Of a stretch of 48,309 bases of DNA, positions 37,911-46,142 are shown piece by piece. Both the position numbers and the translations under genes were made by a program. The notes under the pieces were generated by a model that did not search any database, was not told where the DNA came from, and was given only the letters and a program-made list of their open reading frames with translations. Numbering within the stretch: position 1 is the stretch's first letter; the number at the start of each line of letters is the position of its first letter. This DNA is from Bacillota bacterium (lineage in GTDB: Bacteria > Bacillota_I > Bacilli_A > Erysipelotrichales > Erysipelotrichaceae). The stretch is from contig JAHFCO010000015.1 of assembly GCA_023249475.1 (NCBI GenBank), positions 1-48,309 of the forward strand, read 5' to 3'.

Positions 37911-38528
37911 ATGATGACACAAACGAAAACAAAAACAAAAACGAGAAAACGCCGCAAAATCAGCGTCGCCGGAGTGATCCTGGTCCTTGGGGTCGCGATA
38001 CTCATGGTGCCGGTGATCATTTTCGGATACCTGCTTTACGATGCGACGCTGGGGACGGGTACACCGCTTTTCGGTAGCCGCTTCACCAACGACCTCGACC
38101 CTAAGATCACCAGCGAACAAGTCGCGACGGTGGAAACGACGCTTGACGGACTGGCCAACGTCGAAAGCGCGACGGTCAATTTGAAGTCCGCGACCGTACG
38201 GATCACCGTCGATACGGCGGATACCCTGATCGACGCGGCCGGCGTCCAAGCCTTGACGACCCAGGTATATAACTCGATCATCGCGACGCTGCCGATCGAA
38301 ACCTATTTCACCTCCGATGAAGTGAAGAAGATGTACGACCTTGAAATCTCCGTCTATAATCTGAAGGGCGGGAAAGACCAGGCGAACTATTTCTATTTCA
38401 TCCTGGTGAAGAATGCGAACATGGAAACATGGAAGATCCAGGAAGTCTCCAAGCCGCTCAATCCCGAACTGGCACAGGAGTTGTTGGACAAACTCAATGC
38501 GGAAGAAACGGAGAATCAAGAGGGGTAA
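37911..38528 (+). CDS. Single-span membrane protein of unknown function
   Basis: I do not recognise this 205-residue protein. A Lys/Thr-rich cytoplasmic head (MTQTKTKTKTRKRRK) leads to one membrane span near residues 20-42. An extracytoplasmic domain follows that is rich in Val, Thr and Asp (ATVETTLDGLANVESATVNLKSATVRITVDTAD), perhaps a small alpha/beta domain like those in heavy-metal or BON-type folds; this is a guess. GAGGAG sits 5 bases before the ATG at 37911, with a second ATG at 37914 also possible. A TATAAT box at 37887-37892 is close upstream. It lies between a flavoprotein gene and rlmD. Confidence 0.68.
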   Translation: MMTQTKTKTKTRKRRKISVAGVILVLGVAILMVPVIIFGYLLYDATLGTGTPLFGSRFTNDLDPKITSEQVATVETTLDGLANVESATVNLKSATVRITVDTADTLIDAAGVQALTTQVYNSIIATLPIETYFTSDEVKKMYDLEISVYNLKGGKDQANYFYFILVKNANMETWKIQEVSKPLNPELAQELLDKLNAEETENQEG

Positions 38529-38540
38529 GCCCCTCTTTTA
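38518..38540 (+). terminator. Hairpin after the unknown membrane protein gene
   Basis: AAGAGGGG / CCCCTCTT with a 4-base loop is followed by TTATTT. It overlaps the TAA stop and lies right before the rlmD start, so it may attenuate rather than fully end transcription. Confidence 0.65.
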
Positions 38541-38544
38541 TTTC

Positions 38545-39876
38545 ATGAGAGAAAAAGACATGCTGACGGTAACCGCCGTCGATTATGATAACAATGGCTA
38601 CGGAGTCGCGAAAGTCGACGGTTTCGTCGTCTTCGTCAAAGGGTTGATGAAAGGGGAAGAAGCGGAAGTCCAAGTCGTTTCGTCGCGCAGGAACTACGCC
38701 TACGCCAAAGTACGTCGCCTCATCACCTTCAGCGACCAACGCGTCACCCCGAAATGCCCCATCGCATCCGCCTGCGGGGGATGTCAGATCCAACATTTTT
38801 CCACCTTCGAACAAGCCTCGTTCAAACAGAACATCGTCGAAGGCCTGCTCAAACGGGTCGCGAAGACCGATATCCAGGTACAACCGATCCTGACGATGAG
38901 CGACCCCTGGCGTTATCGCAATAAAGTCCAAGTCCCCATCGGTAAAGACAAGCAGGGTAAGATGATCTGCGGTTTTTACCGTGCCCAAACCCACGACATC
39001 ATCCCGTTCACCGATTGCTTCCTCCAACACACGATCCAAAACGACATCCTCGCCTTCATCCTCGATTTCTACAACGCCCGTCATCTCTACCCCGACACGC
39101 TTCGCTGGGTCTTGCTAAAGCGCGGCATCGTCACCGAAGAAATCATGGTCGTCCTGATCACGTCGGACGAAGGGATGCTGCTGAAAGACGAGTTGGTCAA
39201 GGAACTGCTATATACCTTCCCCCAAATCAAATCGATCATCCAAAACATCAACCGCAGGGTAGACAACGTCATCCTGGGAGACGAAGAAATCGCACTGACA
39301 CCCGTCACGACGATCATCGATCGACTTGGCGATTGCGAATTCGCAATCTCCTCCAAATCGTTCTACCAAGTCAATCCGATCCAAGCGAAAGTCCTCTATG
39401 ACAAAGTCATCGAGTTCGCACGATTCAAACCCACCGATACCGTCATGGATCTCTATTGCGGCGTCGGGACGATCGCCCTATACATCAGTAAATTCGTAAA
39501 ACAAGTCATCGGCGTGGAGGTCATCCCCGAAGCGATCGAAGACGCGAAACAAAACGCCAAACGCAATCAAATTACCAACGCTTCCTGGATCACCGGCGAT
39601 GCGGGTGAAGCCGCCCGCAAGCTTCATGACGAAGGCATCGGCATCGATGTCATCGTCGTCGATCCCCCGCGTAAAGGTCTCAACCAACCCACGATCGATG
39701 CGATCGTGGACATCTCCCCCCGCAACATCGTCTATGTCTCCTGCGATCCGGGTACCCTGGCGAGAGATCTCGCGATCTTTCAAGAAAAAGGTTATCAAAC
39801 CGAAATCGTCCAACCGGTCGACATGTTCCCTCAGACCGTGCATGTCGAGTCGGTCTGTCTACTACAGAAGATTTGA
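38545..39876 (+). CDS. rlmD: 23S rRNA (uracil-C5)-methyltransferase RlmD/RumA family
   Basis: This 443-residue protein is a TrmA/RumA-type enzyme that makes 5-methyluridine in RNA. It has an N-terminal TRAM domain (VTAVDYDNNGYGVAKVDGFVVFV), an iron-sulphur Cys set CPIASACGGCQIQ near 71-84 completed by a later Cys, SAM motif MDLYCGVGTIAL near 300, and the catalytic Cys in YVSCDPGTLARD near 397. The exact uridine (1939, 747 or a tRNA site) cannot be told. The start is uncertain: ATG 38545 follows a hairpin directly, and ATG 38560 is the alternative; upstream frame sequence belongs to the previous gene. Confidence 0.88.
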   Translation: MREKDMLTVTAVDYDNNGYGVAKVDGFVVFVKGLMKGEEAEVQVVSSRRNYAYAKVRRLITFSDQRVTPKCPIASACGGCQIQHFSTFEQASFKQNIVEGLLKRVAKTDIQVQPILTMSDPWRYRNKVQVPIGKDKQGKMICGFYRAQTHDIIPFTDCFLQHTIQNDILAFILDFYNARHLYPDTLRWVLLKRGIVTEEIMVVLITSDEGMLLKDELVKELLYTFPQIKSIIQNINRRVDNVILGDEEIALTPVTTIIDRLGDCEFAISSKSFYQVNPIQAKVLYDKVIEFARFKPTDTVMDLYCGVGTIALYISKFVKQVIGVEVIPEAIEDAKQNAKRNQITNASWITGDAGEAARKLHDEGIGIDVIVVDPPRKGLNQPTIDAIVDISPRNIVYVSCDPGTLARDLAIFQEKGYQTEIVQPVDMFPQTVHVESVCLLQKI

Positions 39877-39903
39877 TTAAAATGGTTATTTAAGTTTATA
39901 CTC

Positions 39904-39945
39904 AAAAAGGATGCCTTGCATGAATCGCATGACATCCTTTTTCTT
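39904..39945. terminator. Terminator after rlmD
   Basis: AAAAAGGATG / CATCCTTTTT, a 10-base stem, encloses a small inner TGC/GCA hairpin. A T-run lies in the right arm and A5 in the left, so it can act on both strands. Confidence 0.78.
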
Positions 39946-40040
39946 GAATAATGTATCTGGAATCTTGATTGGATTATAGTATTCTATTAGTAGAACGAAT
40001 TACTTTTAAATTAACATAACCATGGATGTTAATCAACAAT

Positions 40041-40715
40041 TTACTCAAAGGTTGTTACTTCGTATTTCTTCCATTTGCCTTCCGAGATTACTTCAACTTG
40101 ATCATCGATTACCTTGATCGCCGTCGCATCATCGATCGCATATGCGTCACCATGGATGGTTTCTGCCCATTGGTCGGCTGCGATAAGCGTGTTGTGCGGT
40201 AAGGATACATGATCAAGATGCGGGAAGATTGAGAAATGAACCATCCCCAATGTGATGTCATCTCCCCTTGGTTGTTTCCATTCTACAAAGAATTCACCGA
40301 TACGAGGTGCCATGATCATACTGCCGGCACTGAGGCCAACATACACCGCATCGAGTGAAGGGAGGAGATCAGCTACGCCTGACTCCTTCATCCAATGATT
40401 GAGATATAGCGGATCTCCACCATTGACCAAAATCACATCCGCTTCACGTAGTTTCGGTTCCCATAGTTCACGCGGTACGCTTGGAAGTGCGGTAAGTTCA
40501 AGAACTCCAATGCTCTTCCAACCTAAATCGCACATGTGGGATTCTTCTTGGCCACTGATAAATGACCAAGCATAGTCGATTCCATTCGGAATGGCATAAC
40601 TTGCTGTCGGAATACAAAGCGCTTTGCATTCTCCAATAGGCTTGTTTAGCATACTTACGAGTGCATTATAGATGCTATCATTCGTTATTCCACCGGATGT
40701 TAAGAGTAGTTTCAT
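40041..40715 (-). CDS. Peptidase E-like serine peptidase (S51 family)
   Basis: This 224-residue protein matches the S51 family, which splits N-terminal Asp dipeptides or related peptides in the cytoplasm. It opens KLLLTSGGITN, has VILVNGGDPLYL near 95-106, and the nucleophile Ser in VGLSAGSMIMAP near 126-137. The His of the triad may be in VHFSIFPHLDHV near 160-172. AAAGGGA precedes the ATG. It is alone on the minus strand at the edge of a zone of small accessory genes. Confidence 0.88.
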   Translation of the reverse strand: MKLLLTSGGITNDSIYNALVSMLNKPIGECKALCIPTASYAIPNGIDYAWSFISGQEESHMCDLGWKSIGVLELTALPSVPRELWEPKLREADVILVNGGDPLYLNHWMKESGVADLLPSLDAVYVGLSAGSMIMAPRIGEFFVEWKQPRGDDITLGMVHFSIFPHLDHVSLPHNTLIAADQWAETIHGDAYAIDDATAIKVIDDQVEVISEGKWKKYEVTTFE

Positions 40716-40783
40716 ACTTAAGTCCCTTTCGTTTTAGTTTCATAAATTAAGTGGGTTTTCTCAACACAAGTCACTGTAATGTT

Positions 40784-40792
40784 ATTATACCA
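40784..40792 (-). promoter_or_regulatory. Extended -10 promoter of the peptidase E gene
   Basis: On the minus strand a perfect TGGTATAAT, with TTGATG (40805-40810) at a 15-base spacing, lies about 70 bases ahead of the ATG. Confidence 0.65.
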
Positions 40793-40865
40793 GTCCTTAA
40801 GGTCCATCAATACCATCCATGCATTGTTGCTGTTGCGAAAACGGATGCGATAAACTATATTGAGT

Positions 40866-40894
40866 TTGACTATATTGACTCGTAGTTCGATACT
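40866..40894 (+). promoter_or_regulatory. Candidate promoter of the GrpB-like gene
   Basis: TTGACT (40866-40871), 17-base spacer and GATACT (40889-40894). A second TTGACT lies at 40875-40880. The leader would be about 85 bases. Confidence 0.5.
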
Positions 40895-40983
40895 GCTTAA
40901 TGGGTTGGTTGTATTCGATGGTTTTTGTCAGATTTAGTTGCAAGATCATCGATCGACGTTGATGTCCATCAAAGGAGAAAATC

Positions 40984-41520
40984 ATGGAAGGTGTTGAGCG
41001 GAATAAAGTGAAGCTGGTCCCACATAACAAAGAATGGGAAAATGAATTCAGAAGAATCAAACCAATATTGATGACGATATTCAACGTGAAGAGCGATAAT
41101 GTCCAGCATGTCGGCAGTACCGCCGTCAGAGGAATCGTCGCAAAACCGATACTTGATATTGCGATCAACCTCGAGAGTTTTTCTGTTCTTAACATCGACG
41201 GAATGGCGGAACTTGGATATGAAGACCGTCTCGAAGCCGGTGTACCCGGCAGACGATTATTTGTCTTAAAGGGGAACGAAGACCGATCGCTTCATCACAT
41301 CCATTGTTTCGAGAGAAACGGCGATGGATTTCGGAAACAGGTGTTTTTTCGCGACTATTTGATCGGACATCCTGAAATCGCGATGCAATACAGCGAACTT
41401 AAGATTGGACTGGCGCTCATAACCCCGGATGATCGAAAACGATATACCGAAGGTAAAGATCGGTTCGTTCAATCCATTCTTGAGAAAATGGATTCAGAAG
41501 TATTCAAAATCGATCAATAA
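40984..41520 (+). CDS. GrpB family protein (UPF0157, nucleotidyltransferase fold)
   Basis: This 178-residue protein has the GrpB pattern VKLVPHNKEWENEFRRIK at the start and VQHVGSTAVRGIVAKPILDIAI near 41-62. The GST and the D-x-x-I pair are the usual nucleotidyltransferase-fold residues. Members are of unknown exact role and are sometimes fused to dephospho-CoA kinase. AAAGGAG precedes the ATG. It is a single gene and no partner gene is evident nearby. Confidence 0.88.
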   Translation: MEGVERNKVKLVPHNKEWENEFRRIKPILMTIFNVKSDNVQHVGSTAVRGIVAKPILDIAINLESFSVLNIDGMAELGYEDRLEAGVPGRRLFVLKGNEDRSLHHIHCFERNGDGFRKQVFFRDYLIGHPEIAMQYSELKIGLALITPDDRKRYTEGKDRFVQSILEKMDSEVFKIDQ

Positions 41521-41620
41521 AAGTAACGATTCATTTCCTAGCAACAATATGATGACATGAGTATTAAACATCGACACATATCGAAATGCAAGTTCTCAAA
41601 GTTTATATTAATGACAACAG

Positions 41621-41647
41621 GGCATTCCAAGTTGGAATGCCTTTTTT
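41621..41647 (+). terminator. Intrinsic terminator in the GrpB-DUF1801 gap
   Basis: A perfect 9-base stem GGCATTCCA / TGGAATGCC with a 3-base loop and T6, 100 bases after the GrpB-like stop codon. Confidence 0.88.
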
Positions 41648-41694
41648 GCGAACAGATCGATCCCGGGTTCATCCTCTTTCTCATTGTGTTTTAG

Positions 41695-41723
41695 TTGTAT
41701 AGGATGATCAAATCGTTGATAAT
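41695..41723 (+). promoter_or_regulatory. Candidate promoter ahead of the DUF1801 gene
   Basis: TTGTAT (41695-41700), 17-base spacer and GATAAT (41718-41723), with a leader of about 130 bases. Function is inferred. Confidence 0.45.
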
Positions 41724-41856
41724 GGAACTAAATTACTGAACGAAGCTACATTCCTAAGTCCTTGCTAAGTCTAGATAACACAAGTGGCAATAGATCGAAT
41801 AGTTTGATTCGAGAGGATTTTTGCGATCACATTTTATGAAGAAAGGAGGTTGGATT

Positions 41857-42246
41857 ATGAATGAAGAAATCATGCGATATCATTCACTGTTTTCGATAAA
41901 GGATCAGCAAATCTGCCAATTACTAGCGGAGGGGATTAATGCCAACCTACCCGACTCTCAATGTAACATCTGGCATGGGAGTCCCGTTTGGTTTATCGAT
42001 GACAATCCGATCGTTGGATATACGAAACTTAAGGATTGCATCCAGTTGTTATTTTGGAGCGGACAGTCCTTCGATGTCGAGGGTTTAGGACCTGTCGGGA
42101 AATACAAGGCAGCCGAAGTCCGGTATGTTGAAAGTGATGAGATCAACAGTGTCCAACTGTCGCAATGGCTTAGATTATCCGTCTCGATTCAATGGGATTA
42201 TCGGAATATCGTGAAACGCAGAGGTGAACTTTTGCGTTTGAAGTAA
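41857..42246 (+). CDS. DUF1801 domain protein (YdhG-like)
   Basis: This 129-residue protein resembles DUF1801 proteins: HGSPVWFIDDNPIVGYTKLKDCIQLLFWSG near 39-68 is the family core, and the fold is close to that of YdhG/frataxin-like iron chaperones. A cell role is not established. The ATG at 41857 has AAAGGAGG upstream; the reading from 41821 is less likely. It appears to be a single gene. Confidence 0.75.
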   Translation: MNEEIMRYHSLFSIKDQQICQLLAEGINANLPDSQCNIWHGSPVWFIDDNPIVGYTKLKDCIQLLFWSGQSFDVEGLGPVGKYKAAEVRYVESDEINSVQLSQWLRLSVSIQWDYRNIVKRRGELLRLK

Positions 42247-42330
42247 GAAGATCGTGAGTCGAGAATTATGGAATAGGATGTGTAATTCACGGATGTATTA
42301 CAGATCAAATGAAATCATAAGGAGGTTTCA

Positions 42331-42882
42331 ATGAGAAAACTTATCGTCTCGGTTCATATTTCTTTGGACGGTTTTGTGGCAGGTCCCAATGGCGAAATGG
42401 ATTGGATCCATGTCGATGACGAACTCTTCGATTACATCTCCAAACTGACGAGTCAATCGGATGCTGCGATCTATGGAAGGGTAACCTATCAAATGATGGA
42501 TGCCTATTGGCCGACCGCCGCGGATCAACCCGAAGCGTCAAACCACGACATCGAACATTCAGAATGGTATAACCGCGTCGAAAAGTATGTTCTATCGGTC
42601 ACTTTAACCGACCAGAAACCAAAAACAACCTTCCTATCCGGAGACATTGCTGAAAAGGTGGGGTCGATTAAGGCTCAGTCCGGAGAAAAGTTGCTGATGT
42701 TCGGGAGTCCGACCGCTGCACAGACACTCATGCGCTTGAATTTAGTGGACGAGTTATGGTTGTTTGTCAATCCGGTGTTGCTTGGTCGCGGGATTCCGTT
42801 TTATAAGGATCCATCCCAAACGAAACGCTTGCATCTTATCGAATCCCACGTTTTTTCTTCTGGCGTTACAGAACTTCATTAA
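42331..42882 (+). CDS. Dihydrofolate reductase family protein (second copy of the fold)
   Basis: This 183-residue protein has the RibD C-terminal/DHFR-like fold: HISLDGFVAGPNGEMDWI near 8-25, DAAIYGRVTYQMMDAYW near 46-62, LLMFGSPTAAQTLMRLNLVDELWL near 122-145 and GRGIPFYKD near 152. It is clearly distinct from the copy at 15500-16030. NADPH-dependent reduction is expected by family; the substrate is unknown. AAGGAGG ends 5 bases before the ATG. It is followed by a short candidate peptide and the YciI-like gene. Confidence 0.87.
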   Translation: MRKLIVSVHISLDGFVAGPNGEMDWIHVDDELFDYISKLTSQSDAAIYGRVTYQMMDAYWPTAADQPEASNHDIEHSEWYNRVEKYVLSVTLTDQKPKTTFLSGDIAEKVGSIKAQSGEKLLMFGSPTAAQTLMRLNLVDELWLFVNPVLLGRGIPFYKDPSQTKRLHLIESHVFSSGVTELH

Positions 42883-42907
42883 CAGATCGATCAAGAGGTG
42901 TGATACC

Positions 42908-43009
42908 ATGAATTTATATAAATCGACTCGGACTTCTGAAATCGATATGGATGAAGATCGTAAGGACTACATAAGTAGTAAAGGAGGATGTACATGCTCT
43001 TCATGTTAA
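42908..43009 (+). CDS. Candidate 33-residue Cys-rich peptide (doubtful)
   Basis: An ATG at 42908 follows AGAGGTG at a fair distance and opens a 33-codon frame ending in GGCTCSSC and a TAA. The end overlaps the start of the YciI-like gene by 16 bases, and the KGG part is simply the ribosome site of that gene read as codons. It might be a leader peptide that couples translation, or chance. No family match is recognised. Confidence 0.25.
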   Translation: MNLYKSTRTSEIDMDEDRKDYISSKGGCTCSSC

Positions 43010-43344
43010 TCGTCTATGCTTCGAAAAACTCCGAAGCCGGGGAGTTGCCAAGTGCCGAGCTGATGGATGCGATGGATAAGTACAACGACGATCTCGTCGA
43101 AGCCGGTGTGAGGGTGATGGCCAACGGTCTACATCCAAGCTCGGAAGGGATTCGTATTACATTTCCAGTTCCGGGAGGAGAACCCGTTCTCGAATCCGGT
43201 CCGTTTGCGGATGTGCAGAATGTGGTCGCCGGGTTTTTCTTGATCGATGTTCAGTCGAAAGAGGAAGCCATCCAATGGGCAATGAAAGTCCCCGACCCCC
43301 AAGGTTTCGGCGAAGGGAAAGTCGAGTTGCGCCAAGTCTTCTAA
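42994..43344 (+). CDS. YciI / YCII-related domain protein
   Basis: This 116-residue protein resembles the YCII family of DGPF-type proteins: a strand-rich start MLFMLIVYASKNSE, the Asn-Gly-Leu-His segment VRVMANGLHPSSEGIRI near 39-55 and FADVQNVVAGFFLIDVQSKEEAIQWAMKVP near 69-98. The usual DGPF is replaced by SGPFADV. These small ferredoxin-fold proteins are often found with sigma factors; none is seen here. The ATG at 42994 has AAGGAGG upstream; the 42988 ATG overlaps that site. Confidence 0.83.
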   Translation: MLFMLIVYASKNSEAGELPSAELMDAMDKYNDDLVEAGVRVMANGLHPSSEGIRITFPVPGGEPVLESGPFADVQNVVAGFFLIDVQSKEEAIQWAMKVPDPQGFGEGKVELRQVF

Positions 43345-43387
43345 ATGAAGCGAAATCATTGGATCGAAACGATTCGAAAGGGGAAGT

Positions 43388-43714
43388 ATGAACAAACGAT
43401 TGGTGAATGCTCTCATCGGGGGAGTCATCCTGGGACTGGTTTGTGTGATCGGGGCATATGCCCGATCCAATTTCACAGCCTCGGCGGATTTCGTGTTCTC
43501 GCTTTGGTACAATCGCGTAATCCTCGGACTGGTCGTCGGTGCGCCATGGCCGGATACGACAAGAAACAAAGCCATGCTTCGCGGCGCGTTGTTTGGGTTG
43601 TTAGTATCCTTTTCTTTCTACAGTTCCACCGGATTTCAAGACCCCGTCAGTTTCTTGGCAGGCGTCGTGTACGGCGTCATCTTGGAAGCATGGCTTAGCC
43701 GACCTCAAAAATAA
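43388..43714 (+). CDS. Small membrane protein of unknown function
   Basis: I do not recognise this 108-residue protein. It has three likely membrane segments: about 8-24 (LIGGVILGLVCVIGAY), 38-52 and 68-98, with a charged loop between the last two (WPDTTRNKAML). AGGGGAAG precedes the ATG. It lies between the YciI-like gene and a methyltransferase gene, with short gaps, so co-transcription is possible. Confidence 0.65.
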   Translation: MNKRLVNALIGGVILGLVCVIGAYARSNFTASADFVFSLWYNRVILGLVVGAPWPDTTRNKAMLRGALFGLLVSFSFYSSTGFQDPVSFLAGVVYGVILEAWLSRPQK

Positions 43715-43759
43715 CCTTAATTATGGAGAATACCGAAAATCAAGGGAGTGCGCAGACTC

Positions 43760-44398
43760 ATGAAGATTTTAACACCTGAAGAAACCGGGAAGCGATACGA
43801 TCAAATCGCAGCGGACTATGAGAAAAATCGTTCTTCGACGATCGGAATGGAGCATCTCGAGAAGTTTCTTTTGCTTCTTGAACCGAAAGCGAGCGATCAA
43901 GGAAAGGTTTCGATTCTCGATATCGGGTGCGGAACCGGTCTTCCGTTGATGAAACGGATGGTTGATTTCGGTGCGAACGTGACCGGAATCGATATCTCGT
44001 ACGAGATGGTCCAAAAGGCGAAAGCGAATGTCCCTGGGGCTTCGATCCTCGAAGGGGATATCCTGACCTTTGCTTTCGAAGAAGCATTTGATGGAGTGCT
44101 TGCCTGGGATTCGCTTTTTCACCTTCCTTTGGATCATCAAGAACAAGCGATCCGCAAGATCGCATCTTTACTTAAGCCAAATGGCATATTTCTCTTTACC
44201 GCGGGCGGTAGCGAAGGAGAGCTGCGATCGACGATGTTCGACACGGAATTCTATTATAGTTCGCTTTCATCGCAGGAATATGAAAGCATTCTTGCAGATG
44301 CGCAGTGTAGTGTGCTTCTGAACGAGGTCGATGATCCAAGAAGTAAAGGACACCGGGTAATCTGTTGCCGAAGAAAGACGTCGAATGAACGTAAGTGA
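43760..44398 (+). CDS. Class I SAM-dependent methyltransferase
   Basis: This 212-residue protein has SAM motif I ILDIGCGTGLPL near 54-65, motif II VTGIDISYEMVQKAKA near 77-92, ILEGDILTF near 98-106 and a post-motif DGVLAWDSLFHLPL near 112-125. It is a Methyltransf_25-type small-molecule or unknown-target enzyme. The ATG at 43760 is used, with AGGGAG 11 bases upstream; a GTG at 43748 would overlap that ribosome site. Confidence 0.85.
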   Translation: MKILTPEETGKRYDQIAADYEKNRSSTIGMEHLEKFLLLLEPKASDQGKVSILDIGCGTGLPLMKRMVDFGANVTGIDISYEMVQKAKANVPGASILEGDILTFAFEEAFDGVLAWDSLFHLPLDHQEQAIRKIASLLKPNGIFLFTAGGSEGELRSTMFDTEFYYSSLSSQEYESILADAQCSVLLNEVDDPRSKGHRVICCRRKTSNERK

Positions 44399-44419
44399 TC
44401 CGACTGGAATGTATCATCC

Positions 44420-44448
44420 GTTACATTTCTCTTGGATTGGTGTAGAAT
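44420..44448 (+). promoter_or_regulatory. Candidate promoter of the DUF4256 gene
   Basis: GTTACA (44420-44425), 17-base spacer and TAGAAT (44443-44448), 23 bases before the start. Function is inferred. Confidence 0.45.
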
Positions 44449-44470
44449 TCCATTAACAGAGGAGACTTTT

Positions 44471-45022
44471 ATGGAAATATCAACCGAGAAAAGAAATGAA
44501 CTGATTGAAATCTTGAAGGTACGTTTTGAACGCAACATGAAGCGACATGAAGGATTGAGTTGGAAGGATGTCGAAGAACGATTGATGGCGAACCCAAAGA
44601 AAGTGTGGTCGCTGTTTGAAATGGAAAACACCGGTGGCGAGCCGGATGTGGTTCTGTTCGACAAGAAAACCAACGAGTTCGTGTTCTTTGATTGCAGCGA
44701 AGAGAGCCCGAAGGGACGCAGAAGCCTTTGCTTCGACAAAAAGGCGTTGGATGCCAGAAAAGAAAACAAACCGGCGAATAGCGCCGAAGAACTGGCGTCG
44801 ACATTCGGAATCGCGTTGTTATCGGAAGAGGAATACCGATACTTGCAGACCCTTGGGAAATTCGATATGAAAACGTCGAGTTGGATCCAAACCCCCGATC
44901 GCATCCGTAAACTTGGCGGAGCGCTCTTCGCGGATTATCGTTATGATACGGTGTTTGTCTATCACAACGGTGCGGATTCCTATTATGGGGCCAGAGGGTT
45001 TAGAGCTTCGTTGCGAGTTTGA
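44471..45022 (+). CDS. DUF4256 domain protein
   Basis: This 183-residue protein resembles DUF4256: it starts with a short helix (RNELIEILKVRFERNMKRHEGLSW), then a glutamate-rich middle with TGGEPDVVLFD near 54-64 and CSEESPKGRRSLCFDKKALDARK near 77-99, and ends GALFADYRYDTVFVYHNGADSYYGARGFRASL. The role is unknown; it is a common cytoplasmic protein in Bacillota and Bacteroidota. GAGGAG precedes the ATG; the longer reading from 44432 has no ribosome site and spans the candidate promoter. Confidence 0.75.
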   Translation: MEISTEKRNELIEILKVRFERNMKRHEGLSWKDVEERLMANPKKVWSLFEMENTGGEPDVVLFDKKTNEFVFFDCSEESPKGRRSLCFDKKALDARKENKPANSAEELASTFGIALLSEEEYRYLQTLGKFDMKTSSWIQTPDRIRKLGGALFADYRYDTVFVYHNGADSYYGARGFRASLRV

Positions 45023-45245
45023 TCGATGAAGCGGAATCGACTGCGAAGAAACGAGAGTAAATAAGGCATTGTCTTGGATCCCCCATCACGATGCCTTTTC
45101 TATGCGATCGAGTGTGTCATCATCTGCTTCTATTGTTATTTGACCTGCTTATGGTCTTTTCAATCCGATTAAAATATAATGTGGGTAATGATATAGGCAA
45201 AATCTACAAAAGTTATTTTCTTGTATAAGTCATTGAGGTAATGAA

Positions 45246-46079
45246 ATGTCAAATCAAAATCGTGGGAACAGGTATGAAAGGTTGTATGATGAACTCTCAA
45301 TCGACTGCGAGAAATGCAGCGGTTTGTGTTGCGTCGCGTTATATTGCGCGAAATCGGACGGGTTTCCTTCGAATAAGCCGGCGGGTAAGCCCTGTGAATG
45401 TTTATTGGGCGATTTTCGATGTGCGATTCATCCTGTGTTGAAAGAGCGGAAGATGAAAGGTTGTCTCGCCTATGATTGTTTCGGTGCAGGTCAAAAAGCC
45501 ACCACGCTGTATCCAAGAGGTGTCAATTGGATGACCCGTCCTGAAGAGGCGAACGAAATCTTCGACGTATTCCGCATCCTGTTTCAATTGCATCAGTATT
45601 TATGGTATCTGCTTGAAGCGATGAAGATTGTCCGGGATGATAGCACAATGCGGGAGATCGAACGTCTGATCGAAGAGAACCGGCGCATTACCGGATTGGA
45701 TCCGAGAAGATTGATTGACCATGATCTGAATGCGTACAAGACGAGCGTCGACCGGATCTTGAGAGAAGTAAGTTTAGATAAAAAACCTGGCGGATTTCGA
45801 GAAAGCAAAAATAAAAACCATCTTGGAAAGAATTTCAAAGGAGCGAATCTTGAGGACGGCGATTTCACGATGTCGCTGATGATCGGGGCGAACCTGAAGG
45901 GATGCAAACTCGATGGAGCGAATTTCCTGGGTACGGATCTACGGGATGCGGATGTCAGAAGCACCGACTTGAGTGAAAGTCTGTTTCTTACTCAGATGCA
46001 GATCAATTCAACCATCGGGAACAAGCTGACCATCCTACCCATCAGATTGGTTCGACCCGCGTCATGGGACGATCAATAA
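45246..46079 (+). CDS. Cys-rich domain plus pentapeptide-repeat protein
   Basis: This 277-residue protein joins two parts. Residues 20-85 hold ten Cys (CEKCSGLCC, YC, CEC, RC, GC and CFGAGQ), a probable metal- or cluster-binding domain. A helical linker runs to about 190. Residues about 195-250 contain pentapeptide repeats of the A(N/D)LxG type (GANLEDGDF, GANLKGCKLDGANFLGTDL), which form a right-handed square helix. Some pentapeptide proteins protect gyrase, but the Cys domain is not part of that. The ATG at 45246 follows TTGAGGT. A TATAAT box lies at 45175-45180. Confidence 0.78.
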   Translation: MSNQNRGNRYERLYDELSIDCEKCSGLCCVALYCAKSDGFPSNKPAGKPCECLLGDFRCAIHPVLKERKMKGCLAYDCFGAGQKATTLYPRGVNWMTRPEEANEIFDVFRILFQLHQYLWYLLEAMKIVRDDSTMREIERLIEENRRITGLDPRRLIDHDLNAYKTSVDRILREVSLDKKPGGFRESKNKNHLGKNFKGANLEDGDFTMSLMIGANLKGCKLDGANFLGTDLRDADVRSTDLSESLFLTQMQINSTIGNKLTILPIRLVRPASWDDQ

Positions 46080-46142
46080 CTCCGTCTGAAGTCATATACA
46101 ATTTCCGGACTAGATTTGAAGTGAGGAAAGAGGGGGCGATGT

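Larger units (their letters stand above)
41521..41856. other. Intergenic stretch between GrpB-like and DUF1801 genes
   Basis: This 336-base AT-rich gap holds a terminator (41621-41647) and a candidate promoter (41695-41723). No tRNA, repeat or credible small coding frame was seen in the rest. Confidence 0.6.

Noticed and set aside
40011-40032. TTAACAT/ATGTTAA hairpin as terminator of the peptidase E gene
   Set aside because: The stem is all weak pairs with one G-C pair equivalent and has no proper T-run; the rlmD terminator nearby could serve instead.
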